Shown: piece after piece, positions 51,107-59,630 of the stretch
Position numbering within the stretch: the first letter of the stretch is position 1
How the letters are laid out: each line of letters begins with the position of its first letter
NCBI GenBank assembly: GCA_035353615.1
Contig: DAOPZY010000008.1
Location: 24,461 to 88,460, forward strand
Origin: CAXXOK01 sp035353615
GTDB taxonomy: Bacteria > Bacillota > Clostridia > Christensenellales > Aristaeellaceae
DNA: 64,000 nucleotides
Direction of reading: 5' to 3'
The notes under the pieces: model-generated
Seen by the model: only the letters and a program-made list of their open reading frames with translations
Told to the model about the DNA's origin: nothing
Database searches by the model: none
Program-made: the position numbers and the translations under genes

Positions 51107-52759
51107 TTGTTACAGACAAAGATGATAGATGGTCTGCTGCTGCGCGATATGGTTTTGGCTGGCGCGGCAATGCTGGAAAAAAACCGCGAAGCGGTGGATG
51201 CACTCAATGTTTTTCCTGTGCCGGACGGGGATACCGGCACCAATATGTCGCTGACGATGGCGTCTGCGACAAAGGAACTGAGCCAAAAAGAATTTTTAAA
51301 CGCGGGCGAGGCGGCGGAGGCGCTGGCCAAGGGCGCGCTTCGCGGCGCGCGCGGCAACAGCGGCGTGATTACCTCGCAGCTGTACCGCGGTTTCGCGCGC
51401 GCATTGGAAGGCGTGGAGAAGATCACGCCGCCGCAGTTTGCCGATGCCCTGAAGCGCGGCGCGGAAACGGCCTACAAAGCCGTGATGAAGCCTAAGGAAG
51501 GCACCATTTTAACCGTTGCGCGCGTGATTGCAGAGGACGCGGTGCGTCAGGCGGCGAAAGCGCCGGAGGATTACGACGCGCTGTTTGAAACCATCCTCAC
51601 GACCGGGGACACGATTTTGAAAAAAACGCAGCAGATGCTTCCCGCCCTTACGGCGGCGGGCGTCGTGGACGCGGGCGGGCGCGGGCTGCTGTTGCTTTAC
51701 ATGGGCTACGCCGCGGTGCTCCGCGGCGAGGAAATTCCGCAGGAACGCGTGGAGTTTTCAAGCGACGGCGAGGCGGTGTTTGAGGACGACCACAACTCGC
51801 TGGAAGAAATCAAGTTTATGTACTGTACGGAGTTTTTAATCCAGAACCTTTTCCCGGATATGATGGAGGAAGATATCGACTCCTTCCGCAGAAGGCTCAA
51901 CCGCATTGGCGATTGCGTGCTGGTGGTGGGCGATCTTTCCCTGGTGAAGGTGCACGTGCACACCAACGAGCCCGGCAAGGCGCTGGAATACGGGCAATCG
52001 CTGGGCGAGCTGGTGAACCTGAAAATTGAAAACATGGTGCAGCAACGCCGTGACAATATGGCCGAGGGAGCCGCCAAAGCAAAGGAAACAACGCCGCCAA
52101 AGGAATACGGCATGGTAGCCGTTTCGCTGGGCGAGGGTTTTAACCAGATTTTCAGCGACCTGGCGGTGGATCAGATCGTCGAAGGCGGTCAGACGATGAA
52201 CCCCAGCATTGAGGACATCAGCGCCGCGATTGCGCGGGTCAACGCCAAATGCGTGTTTGTGCTCCCCAATAACGGCAACGTGATCCTCGCCGCCCAACAG
52301 GCGGCGGAACTCACCGAGAACCAGCGGGTGTTCGTCATCCCCACCAAGAACGTCGCGATGGGCATTGCCGCCGCGGTTGCCTTCCAAGCCGAAGTGGGCG
52401 CGGAGGACAACGCCAAGCATATGGAGAAAGCCGCCCAGCGCGTGCGCACCGGCACGGTAACCTATGCGGTGCGCGACAGCGAAATGGATGAGCTGCATAT
52501 TAAACAGGGCGATATTATCGGCCTGTACAACGGCAAAATCGCCGTGGACGGGCACGACATTCACGATGTGACGTTTGACCTGATGAAGGAAATCGTAACC
52601 GAGGATGACGAGCTGATTACCGTATATTACGGCAAGGAGATTTCCGAGGAGGACGCGAAGCGCCTGACCGAGGAGATCGCCGATCAGTTTGACGATTGCG
52701 ATGTGGAAATGCACCGAGGCGGTCAGCCGCTGTACTATTACCTGATCTCGGTGGAGTGA
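51107..52759 (+). CDS. fakA: DAK2/DegV-like fatty acid kinase subunit FakA (YloV)
   Basis: A 550-aa ATP-binding kinase that phosphorylates fatty acids held by FakB. The N-terminal DAK2 (DhaL-like) domain has NVFPVPDGDTGTNM and LRGARGNSGVI (about 30-85), with the three Asp/Asn Mg-binding residues in DGDTGTN. The middle and C-terminal parts match YloV (VHTNEPGKALEYG, FVLPNNGNVILAA). I set the start at TTG 51107, 8 nt after AGGAGG; the upstream ATG at 51086 lies on the wrong side of the ribosome site. Co-transcribed with asp23 and recG. Confidence 0.92.
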   Translation: MLQTKMIDGLLLRDMVLAGAAMLEKNREAVDALNVFPVPDGDTGTNMSLTMASATKELSQKEFLNAGEAAEALAKGALRGARGNSGVITSQLYRGFARALEGVEKITPPQFADALKRGAETAYKAVMKPKEGTILTVARVIAEDAVRQAAKAPEDYDALFETILTTGDTILKKTQQMLPALTAAGVVDAGGRGLLLLYMGYAAVLRGEEIPQERVEFSSDGEAVFEDDHNSLEEIKFMYCTEFLIQNLFPDMMEEDIDSFRRRLNRIGDCVLVVGDLSLVKVHVHTNEPGKALEYGQSLGELVNLKIENMVQQRRDNMAEGAAKAKETTPPKEYGMVAVSLGEGFNQIFSDLAVDQIVEGGQTMNPSIEDISAAIARVNAKCVFVLPNNGNVILAAQQAAELTENQRVFVIPTKNVAMGIAAAVAFQAEVGAEDNAKHMEKAAQRVRTGTVTYAVRDSEMDELHIKQGDIIGLYNGKIAVDGHDIHDVTFDLMKEIVTEDDELITVYYGKEISEEDAKRLTEEIADQFDDCDVEMHRGGQPLYYYLISVE

Positions 52760-52760
52760 T

Positions 52761-54767
52761 ATGGAACTGCGCGATCTTCGGGGGATTGGGAAGGCCAGAT
52801 TGGAAGCTTTACACGCAGCGGGCATCGACTCGTTGCGTGATCTTTTATATTCGGTGCCTTTTCGGTACAGGGACCTTGGCGACCGTACCCCGGTGTGCGA
52901 GGCGCAGCCGGGAGAACGCCAATCGTTTTCCTTAAACCGATTGGGCGAGCCGAAAATTTCCCGTTACGGTAAGATGAGCCGCGTGACCTGCGCCTTTACG
53001 GACAGCACGGGAGAAATGACCGCCTGCTGGTTTAACCAGCCCTGGATGCGGGACGCGCTGATGAAGCGGCAACAGTTTCTGCTGTATGGCAAGGTGGAAT
53101 GGAGCGGGGGAAAACCCAGGCTCACGAACCCATCCATGGAGGAAAAGCTCCGGATTGTTCCGGTTTACCGCTCATTGAACGGCGTGCCGCAAAAAACGCA
53201 TTTGCACCTTGTGGAGCAGGCATTGGAACAGGTCGCGCTTGCCTGTCCTGAAACCCTGCCAGAACCGATCCTGAGCCGGTATTGCTTAATGCCTTCGCCG
53301 GAAGCCATGCAAGCCCTGCACGCGCCAACCGCCATGCAGGAGGTGGCCTTGGCGCAACGCCGCTTCGCCTTTGAGCAACTGCTTTTGTATCAGGTTGCCG
53401 TGCGCGAAATGAAAAGCGCGAAAAAGGAAAACCGAGCGTTGGCGATACCCGCGCAGGCGCTTGACATCTTCTGGCAGGGTATGCCGTTTGCGCCAACGGG
53501 CGCACAGCGGCGCGTGCTCATGGAGGTTGCTGCTGATATGCGCCGGCCCCTTGCCATGGCGCGCATGGTGCAGGGGGATGTGGGCTGCGGGAAAACCGCC
53601 GTCGCCTTTGGCGCCATCCGGTTGTGCGCGCAGGCCGGTTATCAGGCCGCGCTGATGGCCCCGACGGAAATTCTGGCCCGGCAGCATTATGAAAGCGCCA
53701 AAAAACTTCTGGAGCCGATGGGCGTGCGTTGCGGGCTTCTTTTGGGCGGAATGGGCGTTAAGGAGCGTCGAAACGCGTTGGCGGCAATCGCTTCCGGCGA
53801 GTGGCAGGCGGTTATCGGCACCCACGCGCTGATTGGGGAGAGCGTCACGTACCACGCTCTGGCCCTTTGCATCACGGACGAGCAGCACCGTTTCGGGGTG
53901 GGGCAACGAACCCGGCTTTTGCAAAAAGGCGGGGCTACGCCGCCCGATTTGCTGGTTATGAGCGCAACGCCCATCCCGCGCACGCTGGCGCTTACCATGT
54001 TTGGCGATCTGGACCTTTCGGTTGTGGATGAGATGCCTCCGGGGCGTATGCCGGCGCATACCCGGATTGTGCCGGAGGCAAAGCGACGGGACATGTACCT
54101 TTTTTTGCGCGGCGAACTGGAAAAGGGGCGGCAGGCCTATGTGGTGTGCCCGCTGGTGGAAGAAGATGAAGCCGACGAACAGCGCAAGGCGGTGGAAAGC
54201 CACTACGAATCCCTCTGCCGCGGCCCGCTCAAGGGGATTGCCGTTGGGCTGACCTACGGCAGTCAACCGTCCGCCGAGAAGGCTGAGGTGCTGGAAGCAT
54301 TTTCCAGCGGCAAACTGCGCGCGCTGGTTGCAACCACTGTGATTGAGGTGGGCGTAAACGTGCCCAATGCCACGGTGATGATTATCGAAAACGCCGAGCG
54401 TTACGGCCTTGCGCAGTTGCACCAGCTTCGCGGTCGGGTTGGGCGCGGCGAGGGTGAAAGCTGGTGCTTTCTGGTTGCGAAGGAAAACGAACGCTTGCGT
54501 ACCCTCACGCGGACTCACGACGGTTTTGAGGTTGCCCGAAAGGATTTGGAACTGCGCGGGCCGGGCGAACTGCTGGGCACGCGCCAGCATGGCGTATCGC
54601 TTTTGCCGTATGGGGTTGAACTGACCAACCCGGAACTGCTCAACGATGCGGCGGAATGCGCGGAGTCGCTTGCCTCGCCTGAGGCGGACCCCGAGCTTTT
54701 CCGGGCGGTTCGGGAACGCGCGCTGGAATGGATGGGCAAGGCCATGGGGGATGTGTCCGTAAGCTGA
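52761..54767 (+). CDS. recG: ATP-dependent DNA helicase RecG
   Basis: A 668-aa superfamily-2 helicase for branch migration of replication forks and Holliday junctions. A wedge/OB domain (about 1-230, starting LRGIGKARLEALHAAGI) precedes the motor: Walker A GDVGCGKTAVA (about 272-282), motif II as DEQH (ITDEQHRFG), SATPIPRTLALT, and motif VI QLRGRVGRGE. C-terminus LRGPGELLGTRQHG. Length is normal. It begins one base after the fakA stop. Confidence 0.96.
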   Translation: MELRDLRGIGKARLEALHAAGIDSLRDLLYSVPFRYRDLGDRTPVCEAQPGERQSFSLNRLGEPKISRYGKMSRVTCAFTDSTGEMTACWFNQPWMRDALMKRQQFLLYGKVEWSGGKPRLTNPSMEEKLRIVPVYRSLNGVPQKTHLHLVEQALEQVALACPETLPEPILSRYCLMPSPEAMQALHAPTAMQEVALAQRRFAFEQLLLYQVAVREMKSAKKENRALAIPAQALDIFWQGMPFAPTGAQRRVLMEVAADMRRPLAMARMVQGDVGCGKTAVAFGAIRLCAQAGYQAALMAPTEILARQHYESAKKLLEPMGVRCGLLLGGMGVKERRNALAAIASGEWQAVIGTHALIGESVTYHALALCITDEQHRFGVGQRTRLLQKGGATPPDLLVMSATPIPRTLALTMFGDLDLSVVDEMPPGRMPAHTRIVPEAKRRDMYLFLRGELEKGRQAYVVCPLVEEDEADEQRKAVESHYESLCRGPLKGIAVGLTYGSQPSAEKAEVLEAFSSGKLRALVATTVIEVGVNVPNATVMIIENAERYGLAQLHQLRGRVGRGEGESWCFLVAKENERLRTLTRTHDGFEVARKDLELRGPGELLGTRQHGVSLLPYGVELTNPELLNDAAECAESLASPEADPELFRAVRERALEWMGKAMGDVSVS

Positions 54768-55165
54768 ACCCGACGGGATTTTTTGCCCTTTACCGCCGAT
54801 GTTTGCTCAGCGGCAGTCCATCACGGGAGCAGCGTGATGGAAACCCACGGCAAAATGGCTCCGCTTACGCAGTCCGATCGCTTGCGCAACCCGCTTTTCA
54901 GCGCCAACCAACTTCTTACAGTACCACCTGCCTGCTCAAGCATTTGCTTGTGGAACTCCTCGTTGCTTGAACCGCTGGTTGGCGTAACCCGCTTGTAGCC
55001 GCAACCGCCTGTTGACATAACCCATCCGTTTGCGCAACGTGCCCGTTCCGGCACGCGCCGCAGCGACGAATCAGCAGTGCAAGGAACAGCAGAGCCAATG
55101 AGCTTTTTAAGCGGGCACGCTGACCTGCCCTTCGCATCCACAGGCAGGGCGCACACCCCGCGCGG
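54768..55165. other. 400-bp gap with short related motifs and hairpins
   Basis: No gene. It holds an 8-bp hairpin CCATCACG/CGTGATGG (54818-54840), a spaced inverted repeat CGCCAACCA (54902-54910)/TGGTTGGCG (54976-54984), and four related strings beginning TTG-CR-YAAC (near 54892, 54979, 55013, 55032). I cannot say whether this is a structured RNA or chance. Confidence 0.35.
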
Positions 55166-55194
55166 TTGAAAAAAGGCCCGGAAGGTTGTACAAT
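55166..55194 (+). promoter_or_regulatory. Promoter of trmL
   Basis: TTGAAA (55166-55171), 17-nt spacer, TACAAT (55189-55194), about 20 bp before the start codon, so the leader is very short. Confidence 0.8.
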
Positions 55195-55214
55195 AAAACC
55201 TGGGAGGAATGAAC

Positions 55215-55730
55215 GTGCATATTGTGCTGATGAATCCGGAAATTCCGCAGAATACCGGCAACATTGCCCGCACCTGCGCCGCCACGGGGTGTATGCTGCA
55301 CCTGATCAAACCCCTCGGCTTTTCGCTGGAGGATAAATATCTGAAACGCGCGGGGCTGGATTATTGGAACATGATGGAATACCGCGTGTACGAGCATTTT
55401 GACGATCTGCTGGCCCGGTATCCTAACGCGCGGATGCACTTTCTTTCCACCAAAGCGCCGCGCTGCTACACCGAAACCGATTACCGTGCGGATGATTTTC
55501 TGGTGTTTGGCTGCGAAACGCGCGGTTTACCGGAAAGTCTGCTTTCCAAAGCGTATGACCGCTGTGTGCGGATTCCCATGGCGGAAGGCGCGCGTAGCCT
55601 GAATTTAAGCAATTCCGTTGCGATTGTGGTGTACGAGGCGTTACGTCAGCAGGGTTTTCCGGCGTTGCAGCGGGAAGGTAACCTGACCGGCCGCGAGGAT
55701 GCCGCCGAACCGTGGATGGACTACGTGTAA
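55215..55730 (+). CDS. trmL: tRNA (cytidine/uridine-34-2'-O)-methyltransferase TrmL
   Basis: A 171-aa SPOUT methyltransferase modifying the wobble base of leucine tRNAs. N-terminal HIVLMNPEIPQNTGNIARTC, central VFGCETRGLPESLL and C-terminal RIPM...RSLNLSNSVAIVVYEA form the knot. I set the start at GTG 55215 (GGAGG 7 nt upstream); this also gives the usual N-terminus, while the ATG at 55209 lies too close to the ribosome site. Length normal. Confidence 0.94.
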   Translation: MHIVLMNPEIPQNTGNIARTCAATGCMLHLIKPLGFSLEDKYLKRAGLDYWNMMEYRVYEHFDDLLARYPNARMHFLSTKAPRCYTETDYRADDFLVFGCETRGLPESLLSKAYDRCVRIPMAEGARSLNLSNSVAIVVYEALRQQGFPALQREGNLTGREDAAEPWMDYV

Positions 55731-55774
55731 CCAATGCCAAAAAGCTTTAACAGCGGTTGAAAGGAGATTTGCGG

Positions 55775-56092
55775 ATGAATCGGCAAGGTCAGGATACCAT
55801 GTACGCGCCCGGATATCCGCAGCAGTCTGCGCCCCTCCCGGAGGATCAGGATGTGGAATACGTAGATTATTCCAACCCCGGTTTTGAAGAGGAGGACTAC
55901 TCCGACTATAACGAGGAACTGGACGATACGCACCGTTTTCACGTGGCGATGAACGTGTTTAACGTCATCAGCGTTCTGGCGGGTTTGGCGATCATTTTGG
56001 TGCTGGTAGCCATTCTGGTCAGCCTGCTTACGTGGTTACAGGGTGATATCACGCAATCCTTTACGCTGCTCACCTCGCAATTCAAACAGTGA
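55775..56092 (+). CDS. Small single-pass membrane protein
   Basis: A 105-aa protein not recognised. The first 65 residues are acidic and rich in Tyr, Pro and Asp (YVDYSNPGFEEEDYSDY), then one hydrophobic helix (about 72-95), then a short tail. The tail probably faces outside. GGAGA precedes the ATG at 55775. Just upstream of two uracil-DNA glycosylase genes. Confidence 0.65.
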   Translation: MNRQGQDTMYAPGYPQQSAPLPEDQDVEYVDYSNPGFEEEDYSDYNEELDDTHRFHVAMNVFNVISVLAGLAIILVLVAILVSLLTWLQGDITQSFTLLTSQFKQ

Positions 56093-56109
56093 GCAATGGA
56101 GGCGACGCC

Positions 56110-56697
56110 ATGAAAACCTCGTGGACACAGTTTTCGGATGCTCTGTCAGAATGCGCGGCCTGCCGACTTTGCGAGAATTGCCGGCAGAAAGTGCCCGGGC
56201 AGGGGGATCCAAACGCGCCGCTGATGCTGATCGGCGAAGGCCCCGGCGAGCAGGAAGATAAGCAGGGGCTGGCGTTTGTCGGGCCTGCGGGGCAATTGCT
56301 CACCAAAATGCTGGAAGCCATTCAACTGCCTCGCAACCGCGTCTACATTTGCAACATCGTCAAATGCAGGCCCCCCAATAACCGCACCCCGCTCCCGGAC
56401 GAAATGGCGGCCTGCGAGCCTCATTTGTTGGCCCAGTGGGCGCTGGTGCAGCCCAAAGTGGTTCTTTTGCTGGGCGCGACTGCCGTGAAGGGCGTGCTGG
56501 GGGAAAATTACCGGATCACGCGTTGCCGCGGCCAATGGTTTGAACGCCGCGGAACGCCCATCCTGGCTACCTACCATCCCTCGGCGCTGTTGCGCGATCA
56601 AAACAAAAAATATGAAGCGTGGGCGGACTTAAAACTCGTCAGGCAAAAGCTGATGGAGCTTGAGCTGTATTCCGACCTGATAAAGGGGGAACCCTGA
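56110..56697 (+). CDS. Uracil-DNA glycosylase, family 4
   Basis: A 195-aa DNA repair enzyme that removes uracil. The four Fe-S Cys are C15, C18, C86 and C102, as in family-4 enzymes. Motif A is GEGPGEQED (about 42-50) and the catalytic-loop HPSALLR is near the end. GGAGG precedes the ATG at 56110. A 1-bp overlap leads into a second family-4-like gene. Confidence 0.95.
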   Translation: MKTSWTQFSDALSECAACRLCENCRQKVPGQGDPNAPLMLIGEGPGEQEDKQGLAFVGPAGQLLTKMLEAIQLPRNRVYICNIVKCRPPNNRTPLPDEMAACEPHLLAQWALVQPKVVLLLGATAVKGVLGENYRITRCRGQWFERRGTPILATYHPSALLRDQNKKYEAWADLKLVRQKLMELELYSDLIKGEP

Positions 56698-57326
56698 TGG
56701 CGCGGGATACGTTGCAGGCTTTGGAAAGGGACTGCCGCGCCTGTTTTGCAAACCTGTGGAACAGGCCGACGACCGGGCTGGTGTTTGGCGATGGCAACAC
56801 GGCATCGCCCCGCCTGATGCTGATCGGCGAAGCGCCCGGGGAGCAGGAAGCCATACAGGGCAAACCTTTTGTGGGCAAAGCCGGCAAGAACCTCAGCGAG
56901 TTTTTACAAAGCATCAGCTTATCCAGAAGCGAGCTTTACATCAGCAACGTCGTCAAATTCCGCCCTTCCCGCCTGAGCGCGGCGGGCCGGACGGTTAACC
57001 GACCCCCGACCCGGGAGGAAATCGGGCTTTTTCTGCCATGGCTGTATCGGGAGATTCTGCTTGTGCAGCCAAAGGGGATCGTTACGCTGGGCAATGTGGC
57101 GTTGCATGCGCTGATCCCCGCGCCGGCCACCATTGGGGAATGCCACGGCCGCTGGCACGCGGCGGAGATAGCCTCCAATACGGGTGCGGTTGCCCGGTTT
57201 CCGCATTTTGCGCTTTACCATCCCGCTTCGGTCATCTACAACCGGGCGCTGGAGGCGGTGTACCGGGAGGATTTGCAAACCCTGAAGCGATCCTTGGAAT
57301 CCAATGGCGGCCAGATGGACAGTTGA
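56697..57326 (+). CDS. Uracil-DNA glycosylase family 4-like protein, incomplete Fe-S ligands
   Basis: A 209-aa paralogue of the preceding gene. Motif A GEAPGEQEA and the loop HPASVIY are kept. Only the first two Fe-S Cys remain (C13, C16); the third is Phe in NVVKFRP, and the fourth is missing in the helix after NRPPTREE. An insert of about 18 residues follows KFRP (LSAAGRTVNRPP). This form is seen beside the standard enzyme in related bacteria. It may have a different cluster or none. Starts on the stop codon of the first gene (TGATG). Confidence 0.88.
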   Translation: MARDTLQALERDCRACFANLWNRPTTGLVFGDGNTASPRLMLIGEAPGEQEAIQGKPFVGKAGKNLSEFLQSISLSRSELYISNVVKFRPSRLSAAGRTVNRPPTREEIGLFLPWLYREILLVQPKGIVTLGNVALHALIPAPATIGECHGRWHAAEIASNTGAVARFPHFALYHPASVIYNRALEAVYREDLQTLKRSLESNGGQMDS

Positions 57327-57414
57327 AGCTCCAAAAAGCGGGTTTCACTCACAAACGCGGGACAGAATAATCTCGGCATGATAGCATAAGCCATCACTAG
57401 AGGAGGGATGAAGG

Positions 57415-57957
57415 ATGATCGATTTTTTATCGGCAAACCTGCCGATCGTCATCTGCTCCATTGTGGGTATTGCGCTGCTGGTAGCGGAAGCGTTTATGCC
57501 CGGGTTTGGCGTCGCGGGCATTTCCGGTATTGTGCTGGTAACGATAGCCGTTGTGCTCACTTACCTGGCCCACGGGGGCTTGGCCGCTTTGGGGCTGGCG
57601 ATTGTGGTGCTGGCTGTGATCGGCATTTCCATTTCCATGTCGCTGCGCTCGGCTACCAAAGGAAGGCTGTCCAAATCGCCCCTGATCCTCAATGAAAGCG
57701 AAACCACCGCCGCGGGGTTTATCGCCACGGCGGATATGGACGTGTTTCTGGGTCGGGAGGGCATCACCACCACCATTTTGCGGCCGACCGGTATGGCGGA
57801 ATTTGACGGCGTAAAACTTAACGTTGTGTCCGACGGAGAATATATCGCAAAAGGGGTTCACGTGAAGGTGGATCGGGTGGACGGGGCGCGCGTGATCGTG
57901 CGCGTAATTCACAATCCCCGGGCAAACGCCCACGAGGAAGCAAAACCTGCGTTATAA
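57415..57957 (+). CDS. NfeD-family membrane protein
   Basis: A 180-aa short NfeD protein, lacking the protease domain of longer forms. Four hydrophobic stretches in 1-75 (IVICSIVGIALLVAEAFMPG and similar), then an OB-fold C-terminal domain (about 110-170: GREGITTTILRPTGMAEFDG, VKVDRVDGARVIV). NfeD proteins accompany flotillins; here floA follows by 35 bp. GGAGG precedes the start. Confidence 0.92.
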   Translation: MIDFLSANLPIVICSIVGIALLVAEAFMPGFGVAGISGIVLVTIAVVLTYLAHGGLAALGLAIVVLAVIGISISMSLRSATKGRLSKSPLILNESETTAAGFIATADMDVFLGREGITTTILRPTGMAEFDGVKLNVVSDGEYIAKGVHVKVDRVDGARVIVRVIHNPRANAHEEAKPAL

Positions 57958-57992
57958 ATTTTTAGGGCCAAGATAGTAAGGAGGAATTATCC

Positions 57993-59054
57993 ATGTTCAG
58001 TTCTCTGCTTGCCGCCATGAGCACAAGCGCATACGCAGGCACATCGGAAATCGGTTCGCTGCTTTGGATTGTGCTGGCCGTTGTGATCGCGGTGATCCTT
58101 GTGTCGGTTTTCCTGCGCTTTGTGCCGCTCGGGCTGTGGATTACGTCGCTGGCGGCGGGCGTGCATGTGAGCATTGGTTCGCTCATCGGCATGCGGTTAC
58201 GCCGGATTCAGCCCAAACGGCTGGTGGAACCGCTTATAAAGGCCAGAAAAGCCGGTTTGGACGTAACGCTTTCCAAGCTGGAAACACACTTTCTGGCAGG
58301 CGGCAATGTGGATCGGGTCATTAACGCGCTGATTGCGGCGCAGCGTTCCAACATTGAAATGCCTTTTGAAAAAGCAAGCGCGATTGACCTTGCGGGCCGC
58401 GACGTGCTGCAGGCGGTGCAGATGAGCGTAACGCCAAAGGTAATTGAAACGCCGGTCGTGGCGGCCATCGCCAAGGACGGCATCGAGCTTCGCGCCAAAG
58501 CGCGCGTAACCGTGCGCACCAATATTGAACGCCTGGTCGGCGGCGCGGGCGAGGAAACGATCATCGCGCGCGTTGGCGAAGGCGTGGTGACCACGGTCGG
58601 TTCCTCCGAAACGCACAAGCTGGTTTTGGAAAACCCGGATTTAATCAGCCGCACGGTGCTCAGCAAAGGGTTGGACGCCGGCACCGCGTATGAGATTCTC
58701 TCCATTGATATCGCGGATGTGGATGTGGGCCGAAACGTAGGCGCGCAGTTGCAGATGGATCAGGCCGAAGCCGACCGGCATATTGCGCAGGCTAGGGCAG
58801 AAGAACGCCGCGCGATGGCCGTTGCCCGCGAGCAGGAAATGAAAGCCGCCGTGCAGGAAATGCGCGCCCGCGTGGTGGAAGCCGAGGCGGAAGTGCCTAA
58901 GGCAATCGCGGCCGCGCTGCGCGAGGGTAAGCTGGGCGTGATGGAATACTACCAGATGAAGAACACCATGGCCGATACCGAAATGCGGGAAGGCATCGCC
59001 AAGGCGGCGACTCCGGTTTCCGCACCGGTTGAACCCAACCGGGAGAAAAAGTAA
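57993..59054 (+). CDS. floA: Flotillin-like protein FloA
   Basis: A 353-aa flotillin-like protein of the UPF0365/YqfA family that builds membrane microdomains. An N-terminal hydrophobic segment (about 22-50) precedes a SPFH-like part (VETPVVAAIAKDGIELRAKAR) and the Glu/Ala-rich helical C-terminus (AEADRHIAQARAEERRAMA). About 20 residues longer at the N-terminus than the usual 331. Follows nfeD as in Bacillus yqeZ-yqfA. Confidence 0.95.
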   Translation: MFSSLLAAMSTSAYAGTSEIGSLLWIVLAVVIAVILVSVFLRFVPLGLWITSLAAGVHVSIGSLIGMRLRRIQPKRLVEPLIKARKAGLDVTLSKLETHFLAGGNVDRVINALIAAQRSNIEMPFEKASAIDLAGRDVLQAVQMSVTPKVIETPVVAAIAKDGIELRAKARVTVRTNIERLVGGAGEETIIARVGEGVVTTVGSSETHKLVLENPDLISRTVLSKGLDAGTAYEILSIDIADVDVGRNVGAQLQMDQAEADRHIAQARAEERRAMAVAREQEMKAAVQEMRARVVEAEAEVPKAIAAALREGKLGVMEYYQMKNTMADTEMREGIAKAATPVSAPVEPNREKK

Positions 59055-59065
59055 GCATACCCTAA

Positions 59066-59091
59066 CGCCGGAAGCGGCAACGCTTCCGGCG
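59066..59091 (+). promoter_or_regulatory. Intercistronic hairpin with GCAA tetraloop
   Basis: Perfect 11-bp stem CGCCGGAAGCG (59066-59076) with 59081-59091 and the GNRA loop GCAA. It ends 10 bp before the ribosome site of the next gene. No U-tract, so it may adjust mRNA stability or translation. Confidence 0.75.
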
Positions 59092-59111
59092 CAATCAACG
59101 AGGTGAGCACA

Positions 59112-59630
59112 GTGGAAGGATTGGTCATTTTAGCGGTCGTGCTGTTTTTCTTCAATGCCATTGCAAAGCGCGGCAAGGAAATCCAAGCGGCAAGGCAGCA
59201 CAGCCAGCAGCCCGTACAAACGGAGCCTGCGCGCAACGCCCGGCCAGCGACCGTATCCCCAAGCCGAAAGCCTGTCAGCCAACCGATGCAGAGTCGGATG
59301 CAGAGCGCTCCCATCGCTGCGGAAGGCGACTCCGCGTACCGAACCATGCGCCCAACCGTTCAAACTGGCCGGATTGGGGTCGCCTACACGGGTAGCTTGG
59401 GCGCTGCCACACCGGAAGGAAACGCGTCTGACGAGGGGAAGGATGTGAGCGACCCCGCGCTTGCGCGAGATCGGGCCATTCACTTGCACGCTTACGCGGT
59501 CCCCGATGCGGAACAAAGCCCGGTGGATGTGTTACCCAAGCAGTGGGACGGTCACTCAATCGTACAATCCTTTGTGATGAACGAGATTCTCAACCGTCCG
59601 CACACAGGGAGTAAGAAAAATGATGGATGA
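59112..59630 (+). CDS. Small membrane protein downstream of floA
   Basis: A 172-aa protein not recognised. One helix at the N-terminus (EGLVILAVVLFFFNAIAKRG), then a long polar Gln/Ser/Pro/Arg-rich, probably cytoplasmic tail, with a short C-terminal part (DVLPKQWDGHSIVQSFVMNEILN). In the place of Bacillus yqfB but unlike it. GTG at 59112 (AGGTGA 5 nt upstream). Its end overlaps the response regulator by 11 bp. Confidence 0.7.
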   Translation: MEGLVILAVVLFFFNAIAKRGKEIQAARQHSQQPVQTEPARNARPATVSPSRKPVSQPMQSRMQSAPIAAEGDSAYRTMRPTVQTGRIGVAYTGSLGAATPEGNASDEGKDVSDPALARDRAIHLHAYAVPDAEQSPVDVLPKQWDGHSIVQSFVMNEILNRPHTGSKKNDG

